Assembly: GCA_041751095.1 (NCBI GenBank)
Contig: JBGSYC010000200.1
Span: 16,954-80,953, forward strand
Length of the DNA stretch: 64,000 nt
DNA from: JADCRZ01 sp041751095
Lineage (GTDB): Bacteria > Bacteroidota > Bacteroidia > Chitinophagales > Chitinophagaceae
Direction of reading: 5' to 3'
Positions 51,044 to 60,414 of this stretch are shown here, piece after piece (within the stretch, counting starts at the first letter, position 1; each line of letters starts with the position of its first letter). Under the pieces are notes generated by a model. The model was not told the DNA's origin. It was given only the letters and a program-made list of their open reading frames with translations, and ran no database searches. The position numbers and the translations under genes were made by a program.

Positions 51044-53086
51044 ATGATGAGAATCTACCCCGCCGTATTATCAGTCGCCCTATTCACTTTTTCGTTCTTC
51101 AATTTGTTTTCACAGGATTCAACTGATAACCAGGTTGTAGACTGGAGCTTTAGCGCCAGCAGCAATACGGGTAATATTTACGCCTTATCCCTGAAAGGAA
51201 AAATTAAGCCGGGCTGGAAGCTATTTTCAACAACGATGAAGGATGATGAACCAAATTCCAGGATAACACTGGATAGCGCCTCCTCCGCCATTGCATTGGT
51301 GAGGGAGATCAGGGAAAGCAGCAATCTTCAAAAAAAAAAGGAGCCTCTGTTTGATAACGCAGAAATTAAATTTTTCGAGGAGCAGGTTGCGCTCACTGTA
51401 CTCGTATCAATAGATCAGCAGCGTAACGACATAAGAGGCGCCATCACTTATATGGCCATCAGGGGACAGGATGTGTTCGGCCCGGAAGAAGTTCCTTTCC
51501 GTTTTTCTTTTGACCCCTCCGGCAATCTTTACGCAAACGTTGCGGGCATCCAGGCCTCTCTACAGGCATCCGAAACGCTCAAAAGGCAATCCATCGACCT
51601 TAAAAATCCGGTCAGCCAATGCGGAGGCACCGGTGTTGAAGAAGGTTCTTCCGGAGGCTTGTTAAACCTTTTTGTACTTGGATTTCTTGGGGGATTGATA
51701 GCATTGTTTACCCCATGTGTCTTCCCGATGATACCTTTAACAGTATCATATTTCACAAAAAAGGCGCAAAGCCGAAAAAGAGGCATCGTCAACGCTCTAC
51801 TCTATGGTTTTTTTATATTCCTGATTTATATTCTGTTAAGTGTACCCTTTCATTTCCTCGACTCTCTTAACCCGGAAATCCTGAACACTATTTCAACCAA
51901 TGTGTGGCTGAATCTTATCTTCTTTGTGATATTCGTCGTGTTTGCCTTATCTTTTTTTGGCTTATTCGAGATCACCCTGCCGGGCAGTGTGGCCAATAGT
52001 GTTGATGCACGATCCGGAATCGGAGGCGTGTCAGGTATCTTCTTTATGGCGCTTACGCTTGCTCTTGTTTCCTTTTCGTGCACGGGCCCTATCCTGGGAT
52101 CTTTGTTAGCGGGCTCTTTGTCGACCAATGGGGGCGCCATGCAGTTGTCCATTGGAATGGGGGGGTTCGGATTAGCCCTGGCGCTGCCGTTTGCATTGTT
52201 TGCGCTGTTTCCGGGGTGGCTGAATTCAATGCCTAAGTCGGGCGGATGGCTTACGACCGTGAAGATCGTTTTAGGATTTCTTGAGTTGGGGCTTGCGATC
52301 AAATTCCTGTCTAACGCAGACCTGGTAAAGCATTGGGGGATACTTCCGAGGGAAGTGTTCTTTTCTTTATGGATCCTTATCGGCGTATGCCTTGTGCTGT
52401 ATCTTGTTGGCGTGATCCGTTTCCGTCATGAAGGACGTTTTAAGATGTCCAAAGGACGGCTTGCGCTGGCCATTTTTTTTGCGGCGGCCGTGATATACCT
52501 TATTCCGGGATTGACAAATACAAGATACGCGAACAGGGCTTTGATCAGTGGATTCCCCCCTCCGCTCTCTTACAGCATATATGGGAAAAACGCGTTTAAA
52601 GGTGTAGAGGCTACGGTAATCAACGATTACGGTAAAGCCCTGGAACTGGCAAAGCAGCAAAATAAGCCGGTGTTAATCGATTTTACCGGATGGGCTTGTG
52701 TGAACTGCCGTAAAATGGAGGAGAATGTATGGACTGTTCCTATGGTGAAGGATTTGATAGAAGAAAACTTTATTCTTGTTTCATTATACGTCGACGACCG
52801 GAAGGTATTACCCGATGATGAACAATTCTTATTTACCACTTCAGACAACTCTACAAAAGCCATTAAAACAGTGGGTGACAAGTATGCCACCTTCCAGGCC
52901 GAAAATTTCAGAAACGTATCTCAGCCTTTATACGCCCTAATCAGCCCCGAAGAAAAATTACTAACCCTTCCAGTGGGATATATGCCAAAATCCGAAGAAT
53001 ACGCAGATTGGTTAAAATGCGGTTTACAGGCCTTTAATAATGCTAAAATAATCTCGAAAGCTGTACATCCGGGGCGTAAACCATAG
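51044..53086 (+). CDS. dsbD: DsbD-type thiol:disulfide interchange protein
   Basis: DsbD carries electrons from cytoplasmic thioredoxin to the periplasm. This 680-residue protein has a signal peptide, an alpha-like domain (to about 190), a transmembrane domain with the essential cysteines in FTPCVFPMIPLTVSYF and SFSCTGPILGS, and a C-terminal thioredoxin-like domain with GWACVNCRKMEENV. The alpha domain lacks the redox pair: the place of CD..KCLPP reads YMAIRGQDVFGPEE. TTG, ATG and ATG starts occur in a row; the first ATG is used here. Confidence 0.88.
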   Translation: MMRIYPAVLSVALFTFSFFNLFSQDSTDNQVVDWSFSASSNTGNIYALSLKGKIKPGWKLFSTTMKDDEPNSRITLDSASSAIALVREIRESSNLQKKKEPLFDNAEIKFFEEQVALTVLVSIDQQRNDIRGAITYMAIRGQDVFGPEEVPFRFSFDPSGNLYANVAGIQASLQASETLKRQSIDLKNPVSQCGGTGVEEGSSGGLLNLFVLGFLGGLIALFTPCVFPMIPLTVSYFTKKAQSRKRGIVNALLYGFFIFLIYILLSVPFHFLDSLNPEILNTISTNVWLNLIFFVIFVVFALSFFGLFEITLPGSVANSVDARSGIGGVSGIFFMALTLALVSFSCTGPILGSLLAGSLSTNGGAMQLSIGMGGFGLALALPFALFALFPGWLNSMPKSGGWLTTVKIVLGFLELGLAIKFLSNADLVKHWGILPREVFFSLWILIGVCLVLYLVGVIRFRHEGRFKMSKGRLALAIFFAAAVIYLIPGLTNTRYANRALISGFPPPLSYSIYGKNAFKGVEATVINDYGKALELAKQQNKPVLIDFTGWACVNCRKMEENVWTVPMVKDLIEENFILVSLYVDDRKVLPDDEQFLFTTSDNSTKAIKTVGDKYATFQAENFRNVSQPLYALISPEEKLLTLPVGYMPKSEEYADWLKCGLQAFNNAKIISKAVHPGRKP

Positions 53087-53125
53087 CAAGCCTGACCGTA
53101 CCGGGGCGTTCCTCGCCTTTAACAT

Positions 53126-53151
53126 AAATGCCCCGCATGAACGGGGCATTT
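53126..53151. terminator. Palindromic terminator after dsbD
   Basis: AAATGCCCCG and CGGGGCATTT form a perfect 10-bp stem with a six-base loop. The A-run and T-run on either side make it usable in both directions, between the convergent dsbD and sigma-factor genes. Confidence 0.8.
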
Positions 53152-53159
53152 GATTAGGC

Positions 53160-53222
53160 GTCATTCTGTTCCAACCTTCCGGCAGGCAAACAATCATGAG
53201 TCGGATGGAGGACCAGAATGAC
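53160..53222. repeat. Imperfect terminal inverted repeat, MITE-like
   Basis: GTCATTCTGTTCC at 53160-53172 and GGACCAGAATGAC at 53210-53222 pair at 12 of 13 positions and enclose 37 bp. From memory, GTCATTCTG...CAGAATGAC ends occur on dispersed short repeats in Bacteroidota. No coding capacity. Confidence 0.5.
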
Positions 53223-53313
53223 AAGATTTCCGGCAGCTACTCCTGCAAAAATAATCTTTCAAATCATTACGTCAAAACGCTTATTTAAACGCTGCAAACA
53301 GCAGACCTGTGCG

Positions 53314-53901
53314 TTATAAAGCGATTCGTTTTTCCACCATCATTTTTCTTAAATTAATCAGGCCATACCGCATTCTGCCTAAGGCAGTATTGATGCTGCA
53401 ATTTTTCTGCTCTGCAATTTCTTTAAAGCTAAGTTCTGAAAAATGACGAAGAACGATTACATCCCGTTGATCTTCAGGTAAAAGGTCAAGCATTTTTCTG
53501 ATTCTTTCGTGGCTCTGGCGTTTCATAAACTTAACATCAGGTGCTTCTTCAGTAAATTGCATCGCTTCAAAGATGTCGCGTTCTTCGCTGGTTTTAATAG
53601 TAGGCGTCCGCTTCACTTTCCTGAAATGGTCGACACAAAGGTTATGAGCTATGCGTGTCGCCCATGGTAAAAATTTCCCTTCATCTGTGTAACGGCCTCC
53701 ACGGATGGTATCTATAATTTTAATCAAAACATCCTGGAAAAGATCTTCTGCCAGGTACTTATCTTTTACCAGGAAAAGGATCGACGTATACAACTTATCC
53801 TTGTGGCGAACTACAAGACTTTCAAGGGCGTACAGGTCGCCTTCCATGAACATATGGATAAGCTCGTGATCAGTTTTATGGAAATATGATTTCATAAACA
53901 T
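53314..53901 (-). CDS. RNA polymerase ECF-type sigma factor
   Basis: This 195-residue sigma-70 family protein has region 2 (DQ-type core KDKLYTSILFLVKDKYLAED, then LFQDVLIKIIDTIRGG and FLPWATRIAHNLCVDHFRK) and region 4 (LLPEDQRDVIVLRHFSELSF, helix-turn-helix to LGRMRYGLINLRKMM). Regions 1 and 3 are absent, as in extracytoplasmic-function sigma factors. No anti-sigma gene adjoins it, which fits the stand-alone type common in Bacteroidota. An alternative ATG lies two codons in. Confidence 0.9.
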   Translation of the reverse strand: MFMKSYFHKTDHELIHMFMEGDLYALESLVVRHKDKLYTSILFLVKDKYLAEDLFQDVLIKIIDTIRGGRYTDEGKFLPWATRIAHNLCVDHFRKVKRTPTIKTSEERDIFEAMQFTEEAPDVKFMKRQSHERIRKMLDLLPEDQRDVIVLRHFSELSFKEIAEQKNCSINTALGRMRYGLINLRKMMVEKRIAL

Positions 53902-54284
53902 CTACGGATATAATAAAAATGAAGGAAACGCACAAAAGGGATTCTAAGGAATAATACTAAAAAATAAGTAGATGTCTTGCGATAGGCAATAAAATTTTCC
54001 CGGTAATGTACAAGAGTAGAACGACGGTTTAAAAATAGCACTTTTTTCATAAATACCTTCCTTTCCTGAAAATATTGTTCAGCTTTAACAATGTGTTTAT
54101 GCAAATAGCTAAGACTTCAATAACGGTATTGGATACACCTTCTGTTGAGCAAAGCTACTGGCATCAGCGAAGAATTCTGATGACCCCTGCAGGATGATAA
54201 ATGATTGTTATCATTTTGAACAGTGACGCCTGTCAGGGGCCGGTTTTATTGACTACAGAACTGCGGACGGCAGCAGTTTAGCAT
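53902..54284. other. Spacer upstream of the sigma factor and uvrA
   Basis: A divergent, AT-rich region. A 70-codon minus-strand frame (53892-54104) overlaps the sigma-factor start and has no protein-like features. I see no RNA gene and no clear promoter for the sigma factor; the repeat block starting at 54285 and the uvrA promoter lie to its right. Confidence 0.5.
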
Positions 54285-54400
54285 AACCTTATAGGTTTGA
54301 GCTCCGGAGACTTTTTCCTAAGCCGGTTTAAACCTATAAGGTTCGCTGCGCAGCGACTTAAGCATTTGAGACATCTGAGAGCCGGTTTAACCTATAAGGT
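54285..54400. repeat. AACCTTATAGGTT inverted and direct repeats
   Basis: AACCTTATAGGTTT (54285-54298) and its exact complement AAACCTATAAGGTT (54330-54343) form a perfect 14-bp inverted repeat around 31 bp. A third copy, GCCGGTTTAACCTATAAGGT (54381-54400), is a direct repeat of 54323-54342 with one base deleted. From memory, this word is a dispersed repeat in Chitinophagaceae-like genomes. Confidence 0.75.
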
Positions 54401-54444
54401 GATGCTGCCGATAGTATTAATACCGGTTTTGGGGAGGTATTGTG

Positions 54445-54473
54445 TTGCGGGTAAATTAATTCCGATAATTTTG
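54445..54473 (+). promoter_or_regulatory. Bacteroidota-type promoter for uvrA
   Basis: TTG at 54445-54447, an 18-nt spacer and an exact TAnnTTTG element (TAATTTTG, 54466-54473) precede uvrA. The transcript would start about 11 nt before the ATG. No LexA-like site was recognised. Confidence 0.55.
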
Positions 54474-54490
54474 CGTCTCTTAATGTAATC

Positions 54491-57316
54491 ATGGCAGTTG
54501 CAGGTAAACGAACGAAAAAGCTAGGTGCTGAAATAAAAAGTGTTAGTGGTAATAACAATATCCTTATTGTTGGAGCCAGGGTCCACAACCTTAAAAATGT
54601 TACCGTTGAAATACCGAGAAATAAGTTAACCGTAGTTACCGGCGTCTCAGGTTCAGGGAAATCCTCGTTAACCATTGATACGCTGTATGCCGAAGGCCAG
54701 CGCCGGTATGCCGAAAGCCTTAGCTCCTATGCCAGGCAGTTCCTGATGCGTATGAATAAACCTGACGTTGATTTTATCAGGGGGCTATGTCCGGCGATAG
54801 CGATTGAGCAGAAAGTAATTTCCAGAACTCCCCGGTCTACGGTAGGAAGTATGACGGAGATATATGATTACCTCCGGCTGCTTTTCGCCCGTGTGGGTCA
54901 AACGATTTCTCCCGTCTCAGGAAGAAAAGTAAAGAAGGATGATGTGGCTGACGTTGTGCATGCCATCAGTGAACTTGACGGGGGAGACAAGGTTTTGCTG
55001 CTTGTACGTTTCCGGCAGCATATAAACCGGAATGTAAAGGAAGATCTTAATATTTTGATGCAAAAGGGCTTTTCACGGATGTACAGCAACGGGCAGGTGC
55101 TGCGAATAGAGGATCTGCTTGAAAAAGAGTCTCCTGGTTTATTTCCCGGAAACGATTCTGATAAACCAGTATACCTGTTGATCGACAGGCTCGTTGTTAA
55201 GGCATTTGACGAGGACGACAGGCACAGGATGGCTGATTCGGTGAGTACTGCATTTTATGAAGGTGAAGGGGAAGTGTTTATTGAGATCAACGGTGAACGG
55301 ATCCTTCACTTTTCAAATAAATTTGAATTGGATGGAATTACTTTTGAAGAGCCGGTGCCTAATCTTTTCTCTTTCAACAATCCTTTTGGCGCGTGCCCTA
55401 CCTGCGAAGGCTTTTCTCTTGTGCTGGGCATCGATGCAGACCTGGTTCTTCCGGATAAACGGTTAAGTGTATACGAAGGGGCTGTTGCGCCCTGGAAAGG
55501 AGAAAAGCTCGGACGCTGGAAGGACGACTTCGTTAAAGCAGCACGGAACTTTAACTTTCCCGTTCATAAGCCGATATTCGATCTTACTGCTGAAGAATAC
55601 CGGAGCTTGTGGGAAGGAAATGAGTACGCTAATGGGATCAACGATTTTTTCAAAGAAGTCGAACAGAATTTGTATAAAGTGCAGTACCGTGTGCTGCTTA
55701 GCAGATACAGGGGACGCACAAGTTGCCCCGACTGCCAGGGCTACCGGCTCCGGAAAGAAGCCTTGTATGTAAAAGTGGCGGAGAGGCATATTGGTGAGCT
55801 ATGTGAACGGCCCGTTAAAGACCTGCAAACGTGGTTTAGTGAACTTGTTTTAAGCGACCCCGAAAAACAGATCGCAAAAAGAATACTTATCGAGATACAG
55901 GCAAGGATAAAAACGCTGCTGGATGTTGGACTTGGTTACCTTACGCTGAACCGCCTTGCGAATTCATTAAGCGGAGGAGAGAGCCAGCGGATACAGTTAA
56001 CACGCAGCCTCGGTAGCAACCTTACAAATTCGTTGTACATACTTGATGAGCCTTCTATTGGTCTGCATTCACGTGATACGAAAAGGCTGATCAGTGTGCT
56101 TAAAGAGCTGCGGGACCTTGGGAATACAGTTGTTGTGGTTGAGCATGATGAGATGATGATGAGGGAAGCCGATCACATTATTGATATGGGGCCTTATGCA
56201 AGCCATTTAGGAGGTGAAGTTGTTGCGGCAGGAACATATTCAGCTATCATAAGTGATAAAAAAAGTCTTACCGGTAAATACCTGAAAGGGGAGCTTTCCA
56301 TAAAACCTCCGGAAAGGCTGCGGGCGTGGAGTGAGTCCATAAAAATTATGGGGGCGCGGCAGAATAACCTTAGGGACATCGATGTGGAATTTCCCCTGAA
56401 CACGTTGTGTGTGATCAGTGGCGTGAGCGGGAGTGGGAAAACCACCCTTGTAAAACAGATATTGTTTCCTGCCTTACAGAAACTGAGGGGAGAATATGCG
56501 GATAAAGTCGGGCTGCACAGGGCTGTTACAGGACATACAGAGAGCGTTAGCCAGGTAGAGATGATAGATCAGAACCCTATCGGCAAATCGTCGCGAAGCA
56601 ATCCGGTTACATACATCAAGGCCTATGATGAGATCAGGGATCTTTTTGCCAGGCAGCCGCTCAGCAAAATTCGTGGCTTTCAGCCTAAACATTTTTCTTT
56701 TAATGTAGATGGCGGCCGCTGCGACGCCTGCAAAGGTGAAGGCGAGCAAATTGTTGAAATGCAGTTTCTTGCTGATGTGCATTTAACCTGCGAGGTATGC
56801 GGGGGAAAACGTTTCAAAGAAGAAGTGCTTGAAGTGACTTACAAAGACAGGAGCATTTACCATGTGCTGGATATGAGCGTTGAAGATGCGATAGAATATT
56901 TTAAGGAAGAGAAAGAGGTTGTTGCTAAAATCAGGCCGCTGAGTGAAGTAGGCTTAGGCTACATTAAGCTTGGCCAGTCATCAGATACATTATCGGGGGG
57001 TGAGGCTCAGCGGGTGAAGCTTGCATCTTTTTTAGGGAAAGGAAAAGGGCAGGGTAAAATACTGTTTATTTTTGACGAACCTACAACAGGTTTGCATTTC
57101 CATGATATAAAAAAACTACTTACTTCCTTTAATGCCCTGATTGACCAGGGCCATTCTGTAATAGTTATTGAACATAATGTAGATGTGATAAAAAGTGCAG
57201 ACTGGGTGATCGATCTTGGCCCGGAAGCTGGCGAAGGGGGGGGAAACATTGTATATGCGGGAACACCGGCCGGGCTAAAAAATGTTGAAAGCAGCCACAC
57301 CGGAAAATTTATGTAA
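54491..57316 (+). CDS. uvrA: UvrABC excinuclease subunit A
   Basis: UvrA recognises DNA damage in nucleotide excision repair. The 941-residue protein has two ABC ATPase halves: Walker A GVSGSGKSSL and GVSGSGKTTL; signatures NSLSGGESQRIQLTRSLG and DTLSGGEAQRVKLASFLG; Walker B regions YILDEPSIGLHSRD and FIFDEPTTGLHFHD. The zinc modules are visible as CPTC/CPDC and CDAC...CEVC. The start MAVAGKRTKKLGAEIKS adds a short basic lead before the first domain. No uvrB or uvrC nearby, as usual. Confidence 0.97.
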   Translation: MAVAGKRTKKLGAEIKSVSGNNNILIVGARVHNLKNVTVEIPRNKLTVVTGVSGSGKSSLTIDTLYAEGQRRYAESLSSYARQFLMRMNKPDVDFIRGLCPAIAIEQKVISRTPRSTVGSMTEIYDYLRLLFARVGQTISPVSGRKVKKDDVADVVHAISELDGGDKVLLLVRFRQHINRNVKEDLNILMQKGFSRMYSNGQVLRIEDLLEKESPGLFPGNDSDKPVYLLIDRLVVKAFDEDDRHRMADSVSTAFYEGEGEVFIEINGERILHFSNKFELDGITFEEPVPNLFSFNNPFGACPTCEGFSLVLGIDADLVLPDKRLSVYEGAVAPWKGEKLGRWKDDFVKAARNFNFPVHKPIFDLTAEEYRSLWEGNEYANGINDFFKEVEQNLYKVQYRVLLSRYRGRTSCPDCQGYRLRKEALYVKVAERHIGELCERPVKDLQTWFSELVLSDPEKQIAKRILIEIQARIKTLLDVGLGYLTLNRLANSLSGGESQRIQLTRSLGSNLTNSLYILDEPSIGLHSRDTKRLISVLKELRDLGNTVVVVEHDEMMMREADHIIDMGPYASHLGGEVVAAGTYSAIISDKKSLTGKYLKGELSIKPPERLRAWSESIKIMGARQNNLRDIDVEFPLNTLCVISGVSGSGKTTLVKQILFPALQKLRGEYADKVGLHRAVTGHTESVSQVEMIDQNPIGKSSRSNPVTYIKAYDEIRDLFARQPLSKIRGFQPKHFSFNVDGGRCDACKGEGEQIVEMQFLADVHLTCEVCGGKRFKEEVLEVTYKDRSIYHVLDMSVEDAIEYFKEEKEVVAKIRPLSEVGLGYIKLGQSSDTLSGGEAQRVKLASFLGKGKGQGKILFIFDEPTTGLHFHDIKKLLTSFNALIDQGHSVIVIEHNVDVIKSADWVIDLGPEAGEGGGNIVYAGTPAGLKNVESSHTGKFM

Positions 57317-57406
57317 CATCCGCATCAGTAATAATGTACACAAAGGTTTAAAAGTTACCTCAAAAAACGGGCAGGAATTCCGGAGCTCAACGACGGCTGG
57401 TACTAT

Positions 57407-58138
57407 TCAAAAATACTTTTCTGCACTTAAGCCAAAGGTGATCAGGAGATTTTCGCGCTGGGTGCGATTAACCCTGTTGTAATCAACGGCAGTGGTAAAG
57501 TTAAGCCATTTAACGAGTTTTACAGACAGGCCAAAGCTGGACTTAAGAATATAATCTTTCTTATCATAAAAGGAAGGCTGCCATAGCTGAGTTGCATCAA
57601 TCACAATCATATTGTTGATAACAAACCTCGATCTTACCCGTAATGAATTTCTAAGGGTCTGGTATTTATTTATTACGGTATCATTGATATTCAGCTTACT
57701 GGCTTCATACAAGATGCCGTTACTGATATTAAAGAAAGCAGCTTCCCGGTCTATAAAGCTATAGGCAACGCCAAGGCCTGCCTGTAATCTGTTAACGATC
57801 TTTAAGGAATAGCTTTTATCGTAATTGGCAAGTCCCCAATAATAAAAGTGCGGAAACGTTTTGAACAAATTAAAGTCAAGAGACGAGGAAAAGTCGTTGT
57901 TTGTGAGATTTTCCTGTTGCCATCCGTAAATCCAGCTGTTTGAGCTGTTTAGGCTTATACTTTTTTTGCGTGTGGCAAATCTTAAAGTATTTGAAAAAAC
58001 ATAGGAATGGCTATTATTGGTCTTATTGATCACCCCGGTAGAAGCGTAAGCCAAAAGATAGTGTGTACTATCAGTAAACTGTGATAATGTAACCTTTGCA
58101 AAAAACAAACATAATAACGAAAGTATCAGTTTTCCCAT
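57407..58138 (-). CDS. DUF481-like outer-membrane protein
   Basis: This 243-residue protein has a signal peptide (MGKLILSLLCLFFAKVTLS) and a run of amphipathic strands with the DUF481 layout: an early YVFSNTLRFATRKKSISLNS strand pair, LQAGLGVAYSFID and a final strand ENLLITFGLSAEKYF ending in aromatic Phe, as in beta-barrel outer-membrane proteins. It probably forms a small barrel. Function unknown. It faces uvrA convergently. Confidence 0.75.
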   Translation of the reverse strand: MGKLILSLLCLFFAKVTLSQFTDSTHYLLAYASTGVINKTNNSHSYVFSNTLRFATRKKSISLNSSNSWIYGWQQENLTNNDFSSSLDFNLFKTFPHFYYWGLANYDKSYSLKIVNRLQAGLGVAYSFIDREAAFFNISNGILYEASKLNINDTVINKYQTLRNSLRVRSRFVINNMIVIDATQLWQPSFYDKKDYILKSSFGLSVKLVKWLNFTTAVDYNRVNRTQRENLLITFGLSAEKYF

Positions 58139-58276
58139 AACACAGTAAATTGAAATATGCCGCCATTGATGTGCAGGATCGAAATGCCTTCAACGTTGGT
58201 GTATAATGAATCTGCTTAAAACAACTTCGTGGAAACTGCTAATGCCCGAGTTTTTACGCGGGCAACCAGGTCTCAT

Positions 58277-58702
58277 TCAACGCAGCCTGTCGTTGCTTTT
58301 TATCAGCCTCTCATCTTTATATATTCCTCTTGCGGCGAGTATAAAAAAAATGGTCATGGCTATCGGTAATAAGCCACCCCAGTAATACGTGCCCTTAATC
58401 AGCGTATTCCTCGTTTTGAAGGTTTCGATCAGCCATACTTCAAGCGCGATAACAGCAATTGAGATGATAACGCCCGTAACGGTCAGCTTAAACTGGAGCG
58501 GTCGATTTCTAAAAAGAAAAATACAGGCGACAGCCAGGCAGGCTACACAAATACTTAAAGCAAATAACAGCAAGCTTTCGGTTGCAATGATTCTTTTAAT
58601 TACATTGTTGGCAAGGGTTCCAATGAACAAGGGAATTTGCGTCAGGGCAAAGCCACACAAAGCGGCTAAAAATAACCACACAGATTGTACGCGTTGTATC
58701 AT
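58277..58702 (-). CDS. DUF4293 family membrane protein
   Basis: This 141-residue protein begins MIQRVQSVWLFLAALCGFAL at the ATG chosen here, the typical start of DUF4293; an extension of 16 codons is open but overlaps the space up to glyA. Four transmembrane helices fill most of it, ending in YWGGLLPIAMTIFFILAARGI and a short basic tail. The family is restricted to Bacteroidota and its function is unknown. It lies directly downstream of glyA on the same strand. Confidence 0.85.
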   Translation of the reverse strand: MIQRVQSVWLFLAALCGFALTQIPLFIGTLANNVIKRIIATESLLLFALSICVACLAVACIFLFRNRPLQFKLTVTGVIISIAVIALEVWLIETFKTRNTLIKGTYYWGGLLPIAMTIFFILAARGIYKDERLIKSNDRLR

Positions 58703-58753
58703 AATGAGGTTTAAGGTATTCAGAAGATCGAACCGAAAAATAAATTGCAATTC

Positions 58754-60034
58754 TTATTCCATCTCCGGGTACAATTTAAACTGAGACATAAATTCATTTA
58801 CCTGGCAATGTACACCGGCAATCATCTTTTCGTCATCTGCATGCATCAATACCTTGTCTACGGCATGCACCACAAATGGCATATGTTCTTCAGTCATACC
58901 CCTTGTTGTGATCGCTGGAACGCCAATGCGTATTCCTGAAGTTACAAATGCTGACTTGTCGTCAAATGGCACCATGTTCTTGTTTACGGTAATTTCAGCT
59001 TTGCCAAGCACCTGCTCTGCTTTTTTACCGCTGATGTTTTTGTTGCGGAGATCGATAAGCATTAAATGATTGTCAGTGCCATCCGAAATAATTTTATAAC
59101 CTTTATCTACAAAAGCCTGCGACATGCGTCTGGCATTTGCTATGATCTGCCGTGCATAAAGGGTAAAATCTTCATCAAGGATCTCACCAAAGGAAATGGC
59201 TTTAGCGGCAATAACGTGCTGTAATGGCCCACCCTGTGTGCCGGGAAAAACGGCCATATCCAGAAGATTGCTCATCATACGCGCATTACCTTTTACGTCT
59301 TTTAAGCCAAAAGGGTTTTCAAAATCTTTCTTCATCAGGATGATCCCTCCGCGCGGTCCCCTGAGCGTTTTGTGGGTGGTGGATGAAACGAAATGACAAT
59401 GGTCAAACGGTGAATTCAATAATCCTTTGGCGATCAAGCCGGCGGGATGAGCCATATCGCAAAACACGAAGGCGCCGATCTTGTCCGCCACTTTCCGTAT
59501 TCTTTCATAGTCCCAGTCGCGGCTGTACGCGGAGGCCCCACAGATAATTAATTTGGGGTTTTCCTTTTCTGCAACTTCTTCAAGCATTTCATAATCTACC
59601 AGGCCGGTTTCTTTGTTAACTCCATAGAAGAAAGGCTCGTATAACTTTCCGCTAAAATTAACCGGTGAACCATGCGTTAAGTGACCTCCCATGCTCAAAT
59701 CTAATCCAAGGATTTTATCACCGGGCTTAATAATGGCAGCCATCACTGCTGCATTGGCCTGTGCCCCGCTATGCGGTTGAACATTTGCATATTCGCAGTT
59801 AAAAATCTCTTTTAACCGGTCAATAGCCAGTTGCTCTGTCTGGTCTACAATCTCACAACCACCATAATAACGCCTTCCCGGGTAGCCTTCAGCATACTTG
59901 TTTGTCATAACATTTCCCATCGCCTGCATCACCTGCAGTGATGTAAAATTTTCAGATGCGATCAGTTCAATGCCATGACGCTGCCGTTCAAGCTCTTTAT
60001 GGATAAGGTCAAAAACCAGAGTATCTCTTTGCAT
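58754..60034 (-). CDS. glyA: Serine hydroxymethyltransferase
   Basis: GlyA interconverts serine and glycine while loading tetrahydrofolate with a one-carbon unit. The 426-residue PLP enzyme begins MQRDTLVFDLIHKELERQRH at the ATG used here; ten further codons upstream are open but not family-like. Landmarks: IELIASENFTS, NKYAEGYPGRRYYGG, QPHSGAQAN, DMAHPAGLIAKG and the PLP lysine in SSTTHKTLRGPRGG. A canonical promoter lies 118 bp upstream. Confidence 0.96.
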   Translation of the reverse strand: MQRDTLVFDLIHKELERQRHGIELIASENFTSLQVMQAMGNVMTNKYAEGYPGRRYYGGCEIVDQTEQLAIDRLKEIFNCEYANVQPHSGAQANAAVMAAIIKPGDKILGLDLSMGGHLTHGSPVNFSGKLYEPFFYGVNKETGLVDYEMLEEVAEKENPKLIICGASAYSRDWDYERIRKVADKIGAFVFCDMAHPAGLIAKGLLNSPFDHCHFVSSTTHKTLRGPRGGIILMKKDFENPFGLKDVKGNARMMSNLLDMAVFPGTQGGPLQHVIAAKAISFGEILDEDFTLYARQIIANARRMSQAFVDKGYKIISDGTDNHLMLIDLRNKNISGKKAEQVLGKAEITVNKNMVPFDDKSAFVTSGIRIGVPAITTRGMTEEHMPFVVHAVDKVLMHADDEKMIAGVHCQVNEFMSQFKLYPEME

Positions 60035-60152
60035 GAGGTATTTGTTATAAAGTAAAGGAAACATTTTATCATGGCAGTCTGCACCGCCAGGTGTTGTAAG
60101 TAATAACCTTCGGGCATAAACGTATTTTATGCCGGGAGATTTTCTTTGCGGG

Positions 60153-60182
60153 CAAAAGTACTTACCAAAGCACTAATTACAA
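60153..60182 (-). promoter_or_regulatory. Bacteroidota-type promoter for glyA
   Basis: On the minus strand TTG (60182-60180), a 19-nt spacer and an exact -7 element TACTTTTG (60160-60153) match the Bacteroidota consensus. The transcript would start near 60146 and carry a leader of about 112 nt, long enough to hold a regulatory structure, although none was recognised. Confidence 0.62.
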
Positions 60183-60414
60183 GATATTGAATAAGAATGT
60201 TTGTACAAACGTAAATAAATGCCGCTGTCGGATCACGGTTGCTGTTATCCCCTAAGTTTTATTTGAAAAGGACAGGATACATATATTTAGTTAATTTCGC
60301 TATTTTCATGGTATTATGCGCCTGACCTTTTAAGAATCCAAACAGCAGAGAAAGCAAACATGCTTTGTACCAGGTGCAGGGTTCTTCCTGATAATTAAAT
60401 AAATACATACACGG
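60183..60414. other. Spacer between glyA promoter and the nucleotidyltransferase gene
   Basis: A 232-bp stretch without a convincing gene. TAATTTCG near 60291 is one mismatch from a -7 element for the plus-strand gene, but no -33 element stands at the right distance. No terminator or repeat was seen. Confidence 0.45.

Noticed and set aside
53892..54104. 70-codon minus-strand frame overlapping the sigma-factor start
   Set aside because: Composition is unlike a soluble or membrane protein, no start context, and it overlaps a well-supported gene.
54285..54400. AACCTTATAGGTT repeats considered as phage or element attachment sites
   Set aside because: No integrase or tRNA gene is nearby, and the copies are inverted and clustered rather than flanking an insert.
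60035..60152. Long glyA leader considered as a glycine or THF riboswitch
   Set aside because: No conserved riboswitch core could be recognised by eye; length alone is not evidence.
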